Shown piece by piece: positions 43,991-51,434 of a stretch of 64,000 nt of DNA. The notes beneath the pieces were generated by a model. It saw only the letters and a program-made list of their open reading frames with translations. It made no database searches and was not told the DNA's origin. How positions within the stretch are numbered: the first letter of the stretch is position 1; each line of letters begins with the position of its first letter. The stretch lies in NCBI RefSeq assembly GCF_017498545.1, contig NZ_CP071793.1, forward strand, positions 5,233,001 to 5,297,000, in the 5' to 3' direction. The stretch comes from Sulfidibacter corallicola. GTDB taxonomy: Bacteria > Acidobacteriota > Holophagae > Acanthopleuribacterales > Acanthopleuribacteraceae. A program made the translations under genes and the position numbers.

Positions 43991-45259
43991 ATGATGCGAA
44001 TGAACATTTTTATAGCGTTTTTCTGCGCTGCGGCATTTGTGGTGCCTTCATCCTCGAGCGCCATGGACGCCGGGGTTTCCGTTTCCACCAAAACCGGCAA
44101 CGATCACCCCATCGTGCTCGTCCACGGGTTCATCGGCTGGGGGCGCGATGAATTGCTCGGCTTCAAGTACTGGGGCGGTTTCCACGATTGGCAGGAGGAA
44201 CTCGAGGACCGCGGCCACCAGGTGCACACGGTCGCCGTGGGTCCGGTTTCCTCCAACTGGGATCGCGCCTGTGAGATGTACGCCCAACTGGTCGGAGGTC
44301 GTGTGGATTACGGCGCCCATCATGCCTGGGTCCACGGTCACGATCGTTTTGGAAGGGACTATGGCCGGGGCCTATTCGAGGATTGGGGCGATCTCGACCA
44401 GGCGGGGCATCCCCGCAAGATCCATATTCTGGCCCACAGCCAGGGCGGCCAGACCGCGCGTATCCTGATTCACCTGCTCAAGTATGGTGCGGGTGAAGAG
44501 ATCGACGAGGAAACGGCGAACAACTCGCTGTTTCACGGTGGCAGGGACAATTGGGTCGACAGCCTGACTACCTTGTCGGCACCCCATGACGGCACTTCCC
44601 TGGCCACCGGCGTGAACACCTTCCTGCCCTTCGCCAAGAATTTGATCGCGGTGATCGCCGCCATGAGCGGCCTGGCCAACGACGCCCTGCTCTACGATTT
44701 CAAGCTGGACCAGTGGGGGTTGCGTCGTGAAGACGGGGAACCCTTCAAGGATTACTGCGATCGGGTCTGGGCCAGTTCGGTGTGGGATCCGGACGTCAAG
44801 GACATCAGTGCCTGGGACCTGAGTCCCGATGGCGCCAAGGAGATCAACGAGCGGTACGAGACGGTCGACGAGGTGTATTACTTTTCCTATGCCACGGAGG
44901 CGACCTTCCGCGGATTTTTCACCGGCCATCACTACCCCGAACTGACGATGTTCCTGCCGTTTCACGCGTTCGGCCTGTTCATGGGGGCCTATCGACGCGG
45001 TGGTAACGCCTACGAAGTGGAGATAACCAGTGCCTGGTTCCGCAACGACGGTATCGTCAACACCATTTCCATGGACGGCCCGACCCTGGGCCACGATGCG
45101 GTGATTCGCGGTTGGGACGGAACGCCCCGTCGCGGCCAATGGACCTACCTCGGGTTGCTGGAGTCATGGGACCACTTCGACGTGATCGGTACCGGTGAAC
45201 GCCCGGCTCGCGGCTTCGTGCGCGACCTGGCCGGCTTTCTGAACGCGTTGCCGCAATAA
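43991..45259 (+). CDS. Secreted triacylglycerol lipase (alpha/beta hydrolase)
   Basis: GAGGAG lies directly upstream of ATGATG at 43991-43996; I use the first ATG (422 residues). A signal peptide (MNIFIAFFCAAAFVVPSSSSA) precedes the mature enzyme. PIVLVHGFIGWGRDELLGFKYWGG gives the oxyanion region and the nucleophile elbow is AHSQGGQTAR. The catalytic Asp is probably in FRNDGIVNTISM and the His in ESWDHFDVIG. These segments, with the zinc/calcium-site-like surroundings, match the Staphylococcus/Geobacillus lipase family (I.5/I.6). It probably hydrolyses lipids outside the cell or in the periplasm. A strong terminator follows immediately, so it is monocistronic. Confidence 0.9.
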   Translation: MMRMNIFIAFFCAAAFVVPSSSSAMDAGVSVSTKTGNDHPIVLVHGFIGWGRDELLGFKYWGGFHDWQEELEDRGHQVHTVAVGPVSSNWDRACEMYAQLVGGRVDYGAHHAWVHGHDRFGRDYGRGLFEDWGDLDQAGHPRKIHILAHSQGGQTARILIHLLKYGAGEEIDEETANNSLFHGGRDNWVDSLTTLSAPHDGTSLATGVNTFLPFAKNLIAVIAAMSGLANDALLYDFKLDQWGLRREDGEPFKDYCDRVWASSVWDPDVKDISAWDLSPDGAKEINERYETVDEVYYFSYATEATFRGFFTGHHYPELTMFLPFHAFGLFMGAYRRGGNAYEVEITSAWFRNDGIVNTISMDGPTLGHDAVIRGWDGTPRRGQWTYLGLLESWDHFDVIGTGERPARGFVRDLAGFLNALPQ

Positions 45260-45285
45260 CGGTCAGCCGACGGGCTGACCGTTAT
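45256..45285 (+). terminator. Rho-independent-type terminator of the lipase gene
   Basis: A perfect 13-bp stem, ATAACGGTCAGCC with GGCTGACCGTTAT around a GACG loop, starts inside the stop codon and is followed by TT. It is AT-flanked and palindromic, so it could also act from the opposite strand. Confidence 0.75.
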
Positions 45286-45389
45286 TTCCGAACTCGGCTG
45301 GTAGCACGACTCTTTTGGGATGTGGGTTTTGCACCGAGGGCCCGAAAGCTGTCGATGCGAACGGATTTGAAGTACCCGTGCGTGCACAA

Positions 45390-45435
45390 GTGGCGTAAGG
45401 CCTGTAGGTTGAGCAGCCTGCTCAACCAATCGAAG
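45390..45435 (+). repeat. Palindromic repeat, copy 4
   Basis: The flanks GTGGCGTAAGGCCTGTA and CCAATCGAAG match copy 1. The palindrome at 45407-45427 has arms GGTTGAGCAG and CTGCTCAACC. Compared with copy 1, the G-to-T change in one arm is matched by C-to-A in the other, so pairing is kept. Confidence 0.8.
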
Positions 45436-45549
45436 TGATTGGGTTTTGACTTGTCGCAGTGCTCGAGAGGGTCGTGTTCTCTGCTTTTCCCGACTCGAAC
45501 AATCGATTGCTTCGCTCTTGGGCACAAAGATCAACGGAAGCAGACGTCG

Positions 45550-45585
45550 CTTCGATTGGTGGAACAAGCTGTTCCACCTACAGGC
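45550..45585 (-). repeat. Palindromic repeat, copy 5 (inverted)
   Basis: On the minus strand this reads GCCTGTA, then the palindrome (45558-45578, arms GGTGGAACA and TGTTCCACC), then CCAATCGAAG. Relative to copy 3, one arm has G to A and the other the compensating C to T. It faces copy 4 about 115 bp away. GCTTCGCTCTTGGGCAC just to its left corresponds to the outer motif near copies 1 and 3. Confidence 0.8.
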
Positions 45586-45587
45586 AC

Positions 45588-45808
45588 GACGACTCTCTTG
45601 GTATGGGGGAACTCCGAGGCTGGATAGCTTCGAAAAGTCGGGCCAGCGGCCCAACCTACTGCGACGACGACTCTCTTGGTATGGGGGAACTCCGAGGCTG
45701 GATAGCTTCGAAAAGTCGGGCCAGCGGCCCAACCTACTGCGACGACGACTCTCTTGGTATGAGGGAACTCCGAGCTTGGATAGCTTCGAAAAGTCGGGCC
45801 AGCGACCT
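45588..45808 (+). repeat. 78-bp tandem repeat, about 2.8 copies
   Basis: GACTCTCTTGGTATG begins at 45591, 45669 and 45747, an exact 78-bp period. Units 1 and 2 appear identical over their full length, and unit 3 has a few substitutions and is cut short. The unit matches the flank of palindromic copy 3 (ACTCTTGGGGATGCGGG, then CACTTCGAA), so the array looks like local amplification of the element's edge. A frame runs through it because 78 is a multiple of 3, but nothing supports coding. Confidence 0.85.
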
Positions 45809-45896
45809 TTCCGGCGCCTCACGCTGTTTCTCAATGTCCTATGTGGATTCTTCGCCGATCGGCTTCGGATAGGGCTGGTCAGGCCCGGCTCGCTTG

Positions 45897-47729
45897 TCAG
45901 ACAGGGGCGTCGGCGAAGACTTCGGTTCTCAGCTTTTCGATCTTGGCTTTCAGCATGTCGTAAAACTTCTGGAATTCGTCCAGATCCGCCTGGAGCTGCC
46001 TCTGCCACGAGCCGAAGTCGTGGTTCTGAGCGCCCCGCGTCTGCATGGCCTTGTGAATCTGCTTCAGGTAGTCCAACTCCGACTGGAAAAAGAACTCGAG
46101 CCCTTGGTGGTTCGCGTGGGCCTCCTGGAGCGCCTGGTTCAATTGATCCAGCTTGGGCAATTTGCGTTGCAGTGCGGCCACGTCCTTCGGTTTCTTGATG
46201 CGGCGAAGCCGCTTGTTGAAATCCGTGCGAAGGCTTTGGAAGCGTCCCTTCAGTGCTTCGAGGTTGGACAACACCGCCAGGAGCTGTCCGATTTCGGTTC
46301 GGATCGATTCGGAGAGCTCAGGGCCCGCGTCTCGCTCCGCCACGGCCCGAACCCGTTCCGCCACGTCGAGGGGCCGGGTGAAAAAGCGGTGGCAGGCCTC
46401 GCGAAATCGAATCGGCTGGAAATAGGGCAGCGCCAGCCCGGTGCCGGTCGCATTGTACAGTTCGAGATCGGGAAACTGTTTCTGGAGTTGGGGAACCGCA
46501 TCCTGGAACCAGTAGGCGGTGAGCAGGTAATGATCCAGGGTCTGAACCCTTCCGCCGAAAAAACCGGGAGCGTAACGGACTTTGTTCCCGCTGAAGCGAT
46601 AGGCCGCGTTGTGGTGCCCGTCCGCGTAGATGTGTTCTCCCTTCAAGGCCAGGTCCTGGCCCAGAAGTACGATGGGGCTGCACCCGGCCAGAGCCGCCAT
46701 GAAAAACCCAATCGACGAAACCGAACCACTGGTTGCGGCGATCTGTTTGCGCAGCGCTGGGAGACGCAGGTTCAGCCAGCGCGTCACCGGATTGAATCTG
46801 CTCTGGAAGACGAAGGTTTGACGATGAGGAAATTGGAAATAACCCTTTTCGGTCTGTTCGGCCAAGAGGAAATCGGTCTCGTCGAGGTTGGTACAGTCGT
46901 CGATGAAATCGATGAAATCCTGAGCCTCGATATGGACCAGGAAGTGAGGCCGGATGCCGTTGCGCTCCAGGAGGTGGGCGGTACGCGCGATGGCGAAGAT
47001 GACGACACGGTCCTGATGGAGGCGCAAGGTATCCAAGTGCTTTTCCAGCGATGGACCCGCCGAAATGACTACGGCCGGCATGCCCTTCAGGGTGTTCAGA
47101 AGCCGTTCCGCATCGGTGGCCCTGGAACTGAAGGGCAGTGATTGCACGGTGCTGCGCCAGGTACCCGCGACGGCCTCGTCGAACAGGCCCTTGTGGAAAC
47201 GGCGTTTTTCGTGGGCCTTGTTGTAAGCCGCCGCAAAGGCTTGGAAGTGTTGGGGAAAAAAGGCTTGATGCTGTGGCGCCGCGAACGCAGAAACGGTGAC
47301 GCCCGGCTGGAGGTAGCGGCCCATGGCCGAATCGAAGCGATGAATGTCGCTGAATAGGAGGGTACCGCGGCTGGGGAGCAGGGTGTCGAGTCGCCGGGTC
47401 TCGAAGGCGCAACGGAGCACGCCGGGATCGGGTTCGAAGACCAGGGTGGTGCCACCCTGGCCCGGCTGATCGGCCTCCAGGAAGTAACCCAGGCCGAATC
47501 CGAAGTGCAGGTGGAGTTCTCGCGGTTGCAGGTCGAGGAGCCGCTTCGCTTCCGCCGCGGGATCGCGCGGATCGTGAAGGAATTGTTTGCCTCGTTGCAG
47601 GGTGGGATGGCCCGAAGGGGTGTCGGCCCGTGTGAAGTGGGCGGAAGGGGCGGCGTCGATTTCGGCGAGGAGTTGGGGATCGTAGGATGCTAGAAAGGCC
47701 CTGTTGATGGAGGCGATATCCGTGGTCAT
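45897..47729 (-). CDS. DUF115/Maf-like glycosyltransferase-type protein
   Basis: The ATG at 47729 follows AAGGAG at 4-5 nt; an upstream ATG at 47771 lacks an SD. The 610-residue protein has a conserved centre: PAVVISAGPSLEKHLDTL, VVIFAIARTAHLLERNGIRPHFLVHIEAQ, SVSSIGFFMAALAGCSPIVLLGQDLAL, with GHHNAAYRF. This is the DUF115/Maf (MptE-like) family. Maf proteins link to flagellin glycosylation with nonulosonic acids in Campylobacter, Helicobacter and Aeromonas. No flagellin or sugar-synthesis genes lie nearby. The C-terminal 170 residues are coiled-coil-like. Confidence 0.82.
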   Translation of the reverse strand: MTTDIASINRAFLASYDPQLLAEIDAAPSAHFTRADTPSGHPTLQRGKQFLHDPRDPAAEAKRLLDLQPRELHLHFGFGLGYFLEADQPGQGGTTLVFEPDPGVLRCAFETRRLDTLLPSRGTLLFSDIHRFDSAMGRYLQPGVTVSAFAAPQHQAFFPQHFQAFAAAYNKAHEKRRFHKGLFDEAVAGTWRSTVQSLPFSSRATDAERLLNTLKGMPAVVISAGPSLEKHLDTLRLHQDRVVIFAIARTAHLLERNGIRPHFLVHIEAQDFIDFIDDCTNLDETDFLLAEQTEKGYFQFPHRQTFVFQSRFNPVTRWLNLRLPALRKQIAATSGSVSSIGFFMAALAGCSPIVLLGQDLALKGEHIYADGHHNAAYRFSGNKVRYAPGFFGGRVQTLDHYLLTAYWFQDAVPQLQKQFPDLELYNATGTGLALPYFQPIRFREACHRFFTRPLDVAERVRAVAERDAGPELSESIRTEIGQLLAVLSNLEALKGRFQSLRTDFNKRLRRIKKPKDVAALQRKLPKLDQLNQALQEAHANHQGLEFFFQSELDYLKQIHKAMQTRGAQNHDFGSWQRQLQADLDEFQKFYDMLKAKIEKLRTEVFADAPV

Positions 47730-47836
47730 GCGGCTCCTTCGTCGAGCCAAGTCGCTGCTGGGGCACGGCACGATTTGGCTCCAACGCGGGTTGGAAAAGG
47801 GAATGGAGCCATTCTATCACCGAAAGCGATAGGGCC

Positions 47837-47878
47837 GGTCAGGTAGGAGCGGTAAGGTAGGACCGGTGAGGTAGGTCC
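47837..47878 (+). repeat. 14-bp tandem repeat, 3 copies
   Basis: Three units of pattern GGTVAGGTAGGDSC start at 47837, 47851 and 47865, about 110 nt upstream of the DUF115 gene. The surrounding gap 47730-48062 (333 bp) has no supportable gene. Confidence 0.7.
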
Positions 47879-48062
47879 GCAGGGACAGGGACACCCTGGC
47901 GGGATCGGGCAGGTCGATCCCAACCGATCGGACGACGCAATCCGATCCCTCCCTCGTCGACGCTTCGCGGGAGTTCAGCTCGGCACGGAACGGGTGATCA
48001 CCGTTCCGCCGGTCGATGGTCGACCGGCCAGGATGGTGCGATGTGGAGATCTAAGTGGAATC

Positions 48063-48422
48063 TCAGTATTTGGAATGATCGAAACCCAATTCGTCGATCA
48101 CGTGACGAATGGCGCTCAACTGGTCCTTCGAAGTACCGATCAACTTGAAACCGGTGTCGAATATTTCTTCATTGGGACCCTGGCGGCTCCAAATACTTTG
48201 CGCTTGAAATGAAAAGTTCTCACCATACTCGCCGGAACCGGGCAACGTGACCTGAAGCTGGAATACTTCGCCGACCTCGATCGGCTGATTGCTCATGAGC
48301 ATGATCCCGCCCTCTGAGATGTCGACGATATAACCCAGCAGTTGATTGCTGTCCAAGTCGACGACCGTCAAATAGAAAATCAAATGTCGTCGCTCGACGA
48401 TACGCCGGTTGCTCGTGATCAT
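48063..48422 (-). CDS. PilZ-domain protein, probable c-di-GMP receptor
   Basis: The ATG at 48422 follows AAGGAG at 8 nt. The 119-residue protein is a single PilZ domain. The arginine-rich motif is NRRIVERRHL near residue 6, and the second motif is DISEGGIMLMS (D/NxSxxG type) at about residue 34. Both c-di-GMP-binding elements appear complete. IWSRQGPNEEIFDTGFKLIG is the later beta-strand region. No effector domain is attached, so it acts through a partner that cannot be named from the context. Confidence 0.88.
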   Translation of the reverse strand: MITSNRRIVERRHLIFYLTVVDLDSNQLLGYIVDISEGGIMLMSNQPIEVGEVFQLQVTLPGSGEYGENFSFQAQSIWSRQGPNEEIFDTGFKLIGTSKDQLSAIRHVIDELGFDHSKY

Positions 48423-48605
48423 TGGTCACTCCTTCTTCCCTTCCAAACAAGGTGTTCTCGGTTCAATCGGTTCCACTGAAAACGCGAAGGCTTCAATCTA
48501 AGGCAAAATGGCACGTGTGAAGCGTTCTTCTACGATGGGCGGATACGGTGATAACGGACAACATAGTGCATGCCGAGGACCACTGCCACTCATGGGGTGC
48601 ATTCC

Positions 48606-49100
48606 TCAAGAATCTCTCGGCAAGGAAAGAGCTCGGGGCGCGACCACGATACCGTTCGAGTCGGCATACAGAAAAGCGCCGGGTTGAAATCGAACACCGC
48701 CGAACGTGACGGGCACGTTCAGCTCACCGATTCCCTTTTTTTCGGTTTTGCGGGGATGCGCGGCAAGAGCCTGAACACCCAGATGAATGCTGGCGACTTC
48801 GGCCACATCGCGAATGCAGCCGAACACCACGACACCCTCCCATCGATTGTCGGCGGCCATGGCTGCCAAGCGGTCGCCCAACAGGGCACACCGTTGCGAG
48901 CCACCGCCATCGACGACCAGGACCTTACCCTGACCCACGTCGGCCAACGCCGTTCGAACGAGCGAATTGTCCTCGTGGCATTTGACCGTGACAATTTGGC
49001 CGCCGAAAGAGGTTCGGCCGCCAAAGCTGCGGAAGATCGGATCTACCACGTCGGTGGTGTCTGGATAAGAATCACATAGATCGGGTGTGACGATGTCCAA
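48606..49100 (-). CDS. rraA: RraA-family protein (RNase E regulator / aldolase-like)
   Basis: I place the start at TTG 49100, where GGAGG lies 6 nt upstream; the longer frame to ATG 49169 has no SD and adds 23 residues absent from RraA. The 164-residue product matches RraA closely: TPDLCDSYPD, FRSFGGRTSFGGQIVTVKC, GKVLVVDGGGSQRCALLGD, WEGVVVFGCIRDV, LGVQALAAHPRKTEKKGIGE, VTFGGVRFQPGAFLYADSNGIVVA. RraA in E. coli binds RNase E and inhibits it. Members outside that group act as 4-hydroxy-4-methyl-2-oxoglutarate/oxaloacetate lyases, and the sequence keeps the DGGG and R.D active-site region. Confidence 0.9.
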   Translation of the reverse strand: MDIVTPDLCDSYPDTTDVVDPIFRSFGGRTSFGGQIVTVKCHEDNSLVRTALADVGQGKVLVVDGGGSQRCALLGDRLAAMAADNRWEGVVVFGCIRDVAEVASIHLGVQALAAHPRKTEKKGIGELNVPVTFGGVRFQPGAFLYADSNGIVVAPRALSLPRDS

Positions 49101-49450
49101 TAGGAGCCTCCGGGAAGGCTGGGAAGTGAAAGGTTCTCCTATTATGCGCTTCTGAGCGGCAATCGCCAACCGTGAATGTTCAAAATGTGTAGGGGGACAC
49201 CAACCATGCGATGTGATGTATTTACGCCGTAAGATCTATTTGCTGGATTTACCTGGATCTCGCCCGTTCTGGCGGACCAAGGGAAAAAGGCCGATGGGCC
49301 CCAAGGGATCGGCCAAAAACGTGTATTTGGCTTCGAACGAGAATCGGTTCCGGTACTCCCGTCACGCTTGGTGACGATTTTGTTCAAAATCCAGAATTGT
49401 GACAAGTGAAGGCCTTCCGGGCCTTCGACCGTCGGCCGCGAGGCCTCCCT
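49101..49450. other. Intergenic region
   Basis: This 350-bp gap between the PBP stop and rraA contains the rraA SD and probably its promoter. An 87-codon frame on the minus strand is not supported. No clear terminator for the PBP operon is visible. Confidence 0.4.
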
Positions 49451-51412
49451 TCAAAAGTCCGCCTGCTCGGGTGGGGTCTCCAGCGATTGCAGGGCGCCGG
49501 CCATGGCCTTCATGGCGATCGGCATGGCGTAGGTGCTACCGTAACCGGCGTACTCGACGACCACCGCGACCGCGACCTTGGGGTTGTCGGCCGGTGCGTA
49601 GCCGATGTACCAGGAATGCGCGGGCTTCTTTTTTTGGCCGTGCTCGGCGGTACCGGTCTTGCCCGCACTGGGGACTAATTGTTCGCGCGGTAACTGGTTG
49701 CGTCTGGCGATGACGTAGACGATCCCGGCCTCCGTTTCCTCGCGGTAGATCTGCTCACCGGCGTATCCGGTTCCTCCGGATCGGTTCATGGTGGCCCAGG
49801 CCGCTTGGCGCAGTTTGGTCGCGTCGTCCGTCGCGATGATGCGGCGCGTCTTTCCCGTCGGCAAGGATTCGAACGGTCGCGTGTTCTCTTCTTCTCTGGC
49901 AAGTGCTCCTTCGCGTCGTCCCTGAATCATCGTGGGATTGATCCAGACCCCGTCTTGGGCGATGGTGGCCATCACGCCGGCCATGTGCAGCGCGTGACTC
50001 TTGATCTGGTTCTGGCCGATCGAGAATTGAGCCACCAGCCGCTGGTCACCGCGTTTCCGGAAGCGGAATCTCTGGCCACCGCGATAGGCGACCGGTGCGA
50101 CCGCGGTCCAGGGTTTGGCATCTTCGACGTTGGCGAGCAGTTCGATCGGTCGATTGAAGCCGAAGCGCTCGGCCGTTTCCTTGGTGCGCTGGCCCAAAAG
50201 CACACCCTTCTCCGCAAAGTAGGTGTTCGACGAATAGGCATAGGCGCTGATCAGGTCGATGGGGTGTTTGCGGACCTTGTTGCGGTTGTTGCGAATCTTG
50301 AGGAACTCCGCTTTTTCCCGCACGCGAAAGGGGCCCACCATCTCTTTGTGTTCCAGCATCGAGGCCGCCACCACGGTTTTGTAGGTGGAGCCGGGAAAAT
50401 AGAGTTCGTCCCAGCACCGATTCAGCAGGGGGCGGTCGGGATCGCGCATCAGCTCGTCCATCTTGGCGCGCCATTCGGCCGGGTTGGGGGCGTTGCTGCT
50501 CACCGCGGCCAAAATGCGGCCCGTGCCCACTTCGAGCACCACCGCCGCGCCGGCCTTGCGACCCTTGGGAAAGTCGAAGGCGTTGTACAGCGTCTCCGAC
50601 AGGGGCCCGTCGATGCTGAGTTGGAGATCGTCTCCGCGGCGATCGCGACCGTAGAGGCCGAGCATGTCGTGCAACCCGCGATCGGGTTTGGGCGAGAGGG
50701 CTTCGTCCATGCGGGCCTCCAAGCCGAATCGATTGGGCAGGCCGACGATGTGGAAGACGCCCGGACTGGCGTTTTGGTAATCGCGGCGGCCTCGGGACCA
50801 TCCGACGATTTCGCGGTCGTGGCGGTCGTAGATCGAGCCGCGCGGCAGGACTCGGGTGACCGAGAATACGTTGGTTTCGCGGAAGTAGAAGTCGTCGGCC
50901 CGTACCTGGCCGTCCTCACCGAGGCGGAAGCGGTGAACGTTGTGGGCGGCGGTGAGGAAATGTCGCCCGAAGGTGGTTTTGAGCGCACGCTTGTGGAAGG
51001 CCTCGCCGTCGATGTAGGCCTTTCCGCGATCGTCGATGTGGACCACGCCCATGGCGCGCAGCCGATTCCACTGGCCTTTGAAGGGGCTCGATTCGTCCGC
51101 GGGCGATTCTCCGGTCGCGAGCCGTCGCTCGGCTTCGGCCACCATGCGGCCCAGGTTGTAGTTCGTTTTGACGTAGGCGTAGAACCGCTCCCAATCGGCG
51201 CGCACCCCGCCGGCACCGTCGTCCGTCAGCAGGCTTTCTTCGCAGAAAATCTTGAAGTTCTGTTGGTGTTCGAAATCCTCGATGTAACTCTTGGCGTAGG
51301 GGTCGGACACACTGTTGCGAAAGGCCCCGCCCATCAGGACGACCGTGACTCCGACGACCGCCGCCACCGGGATCATCCAGTAGTAACCACTGAGGTCTAC
51401 CGACTTCTTCAT
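49451..51412 (-). CDS. Class B penicillin-binding protein (transpeptidase)
   Basis: The ATG at 51412 follows AAGGAGAG at about 7 nt. The 653-residue protein has one N-terminal membrane helix (YYWMIPVAAVVGVTVVLMGG) and an atypical, longer dimerisation/pedestal region. The transpeptidase motifs are complete: PGSTYKTV (SxxK, near residue 343), YSSNTYF (SxN, near 393) and AGKTGTAEHG (KTG, near 583). It crosslinks peptidoglycan in the periplasm. It is 22 nt downstream of a SEDS glycosyltransferase gene, the usual SEDS-bPBP pairing. Whether it serves elongation or division cannot be told from sequence alone; the partner looks RodA/FtsW-like with no clear bias. Confidence 0.93.
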   Translation of the reverse strand: MKKSVDLSGYYWMIPVAAVVGVTVVLMGGAFRNSVSDPYAKSYIEDFEHQQNFKIFCEESLLTDDGAGGVRADWERFYAYVKTNYNLGRMVAEAERRLATGESPADESSPFKGQWNRLRAMGVVHIDDRGKAYIDGEAFHKRALKTTFGRHFLTAAHNVHRFRLGEDGQVRADDFYFRETNVFSVTRVLPRGSIYDRHDREIVGWSRGRRDYQNASPGVFHIVGLPNRFGLEARMDEALSPKPDRGLHDMLGLYGRDRRGDDLQLSIDGPLSETLYNAFDFPKGRKAGAAVVLEVGTGRILAAVSSNAPNPAEWRAKMDELMRDPDRPLLNRCWDELYFPGSTYKTVVAASMLEHKEMVGPFRVREKAEFLKIRNNRNKVRKHPIDLISAYAYSSNTYFAEKGVLLGQRTKETAERFGFNRPIELLANVEDAKPWTAVAPVAYRGGQRFRFRKRGDQRLVAQFSIGQNQIKSHALHMAGVMATIAQDGVWINPTMIQGRREGALAREEENTRPFESLPTGKTRRIIATDDATKLRQAAWATMNRSGGTGYAGEQIYREETEAGIVYVIARRNQLPREQLVPSAGKTGTAEHGQKKKPAHSWYIGYAPADNPKVAVAVVVEYAGYGSTYAMPIAMKAMAGALQSLETPPEQADF

Positions 51413-51434
51413 GATCTTCTCTCCTTTTTCCGGC

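Noticed and set aside
43991..45259. Lipase as a T6SS effector
   Set aside because: It has a Sec-type signal peptide, its own promoter region and terminator, and no immunity gene; a secreted lipase is simpler.
45588..45808. Possible CRISPR array
   Set aside because: The units are contiguous 78-bp tandem copies with no unique spacers, and no cas genes are present.
45446..46198. Frame with a repeated peptide over the 78-bp array
   Set aside because: The peptide repeat follows from a period divisible by three; no SD, no homologous pattern, and the region is non-coding repeat DNA.
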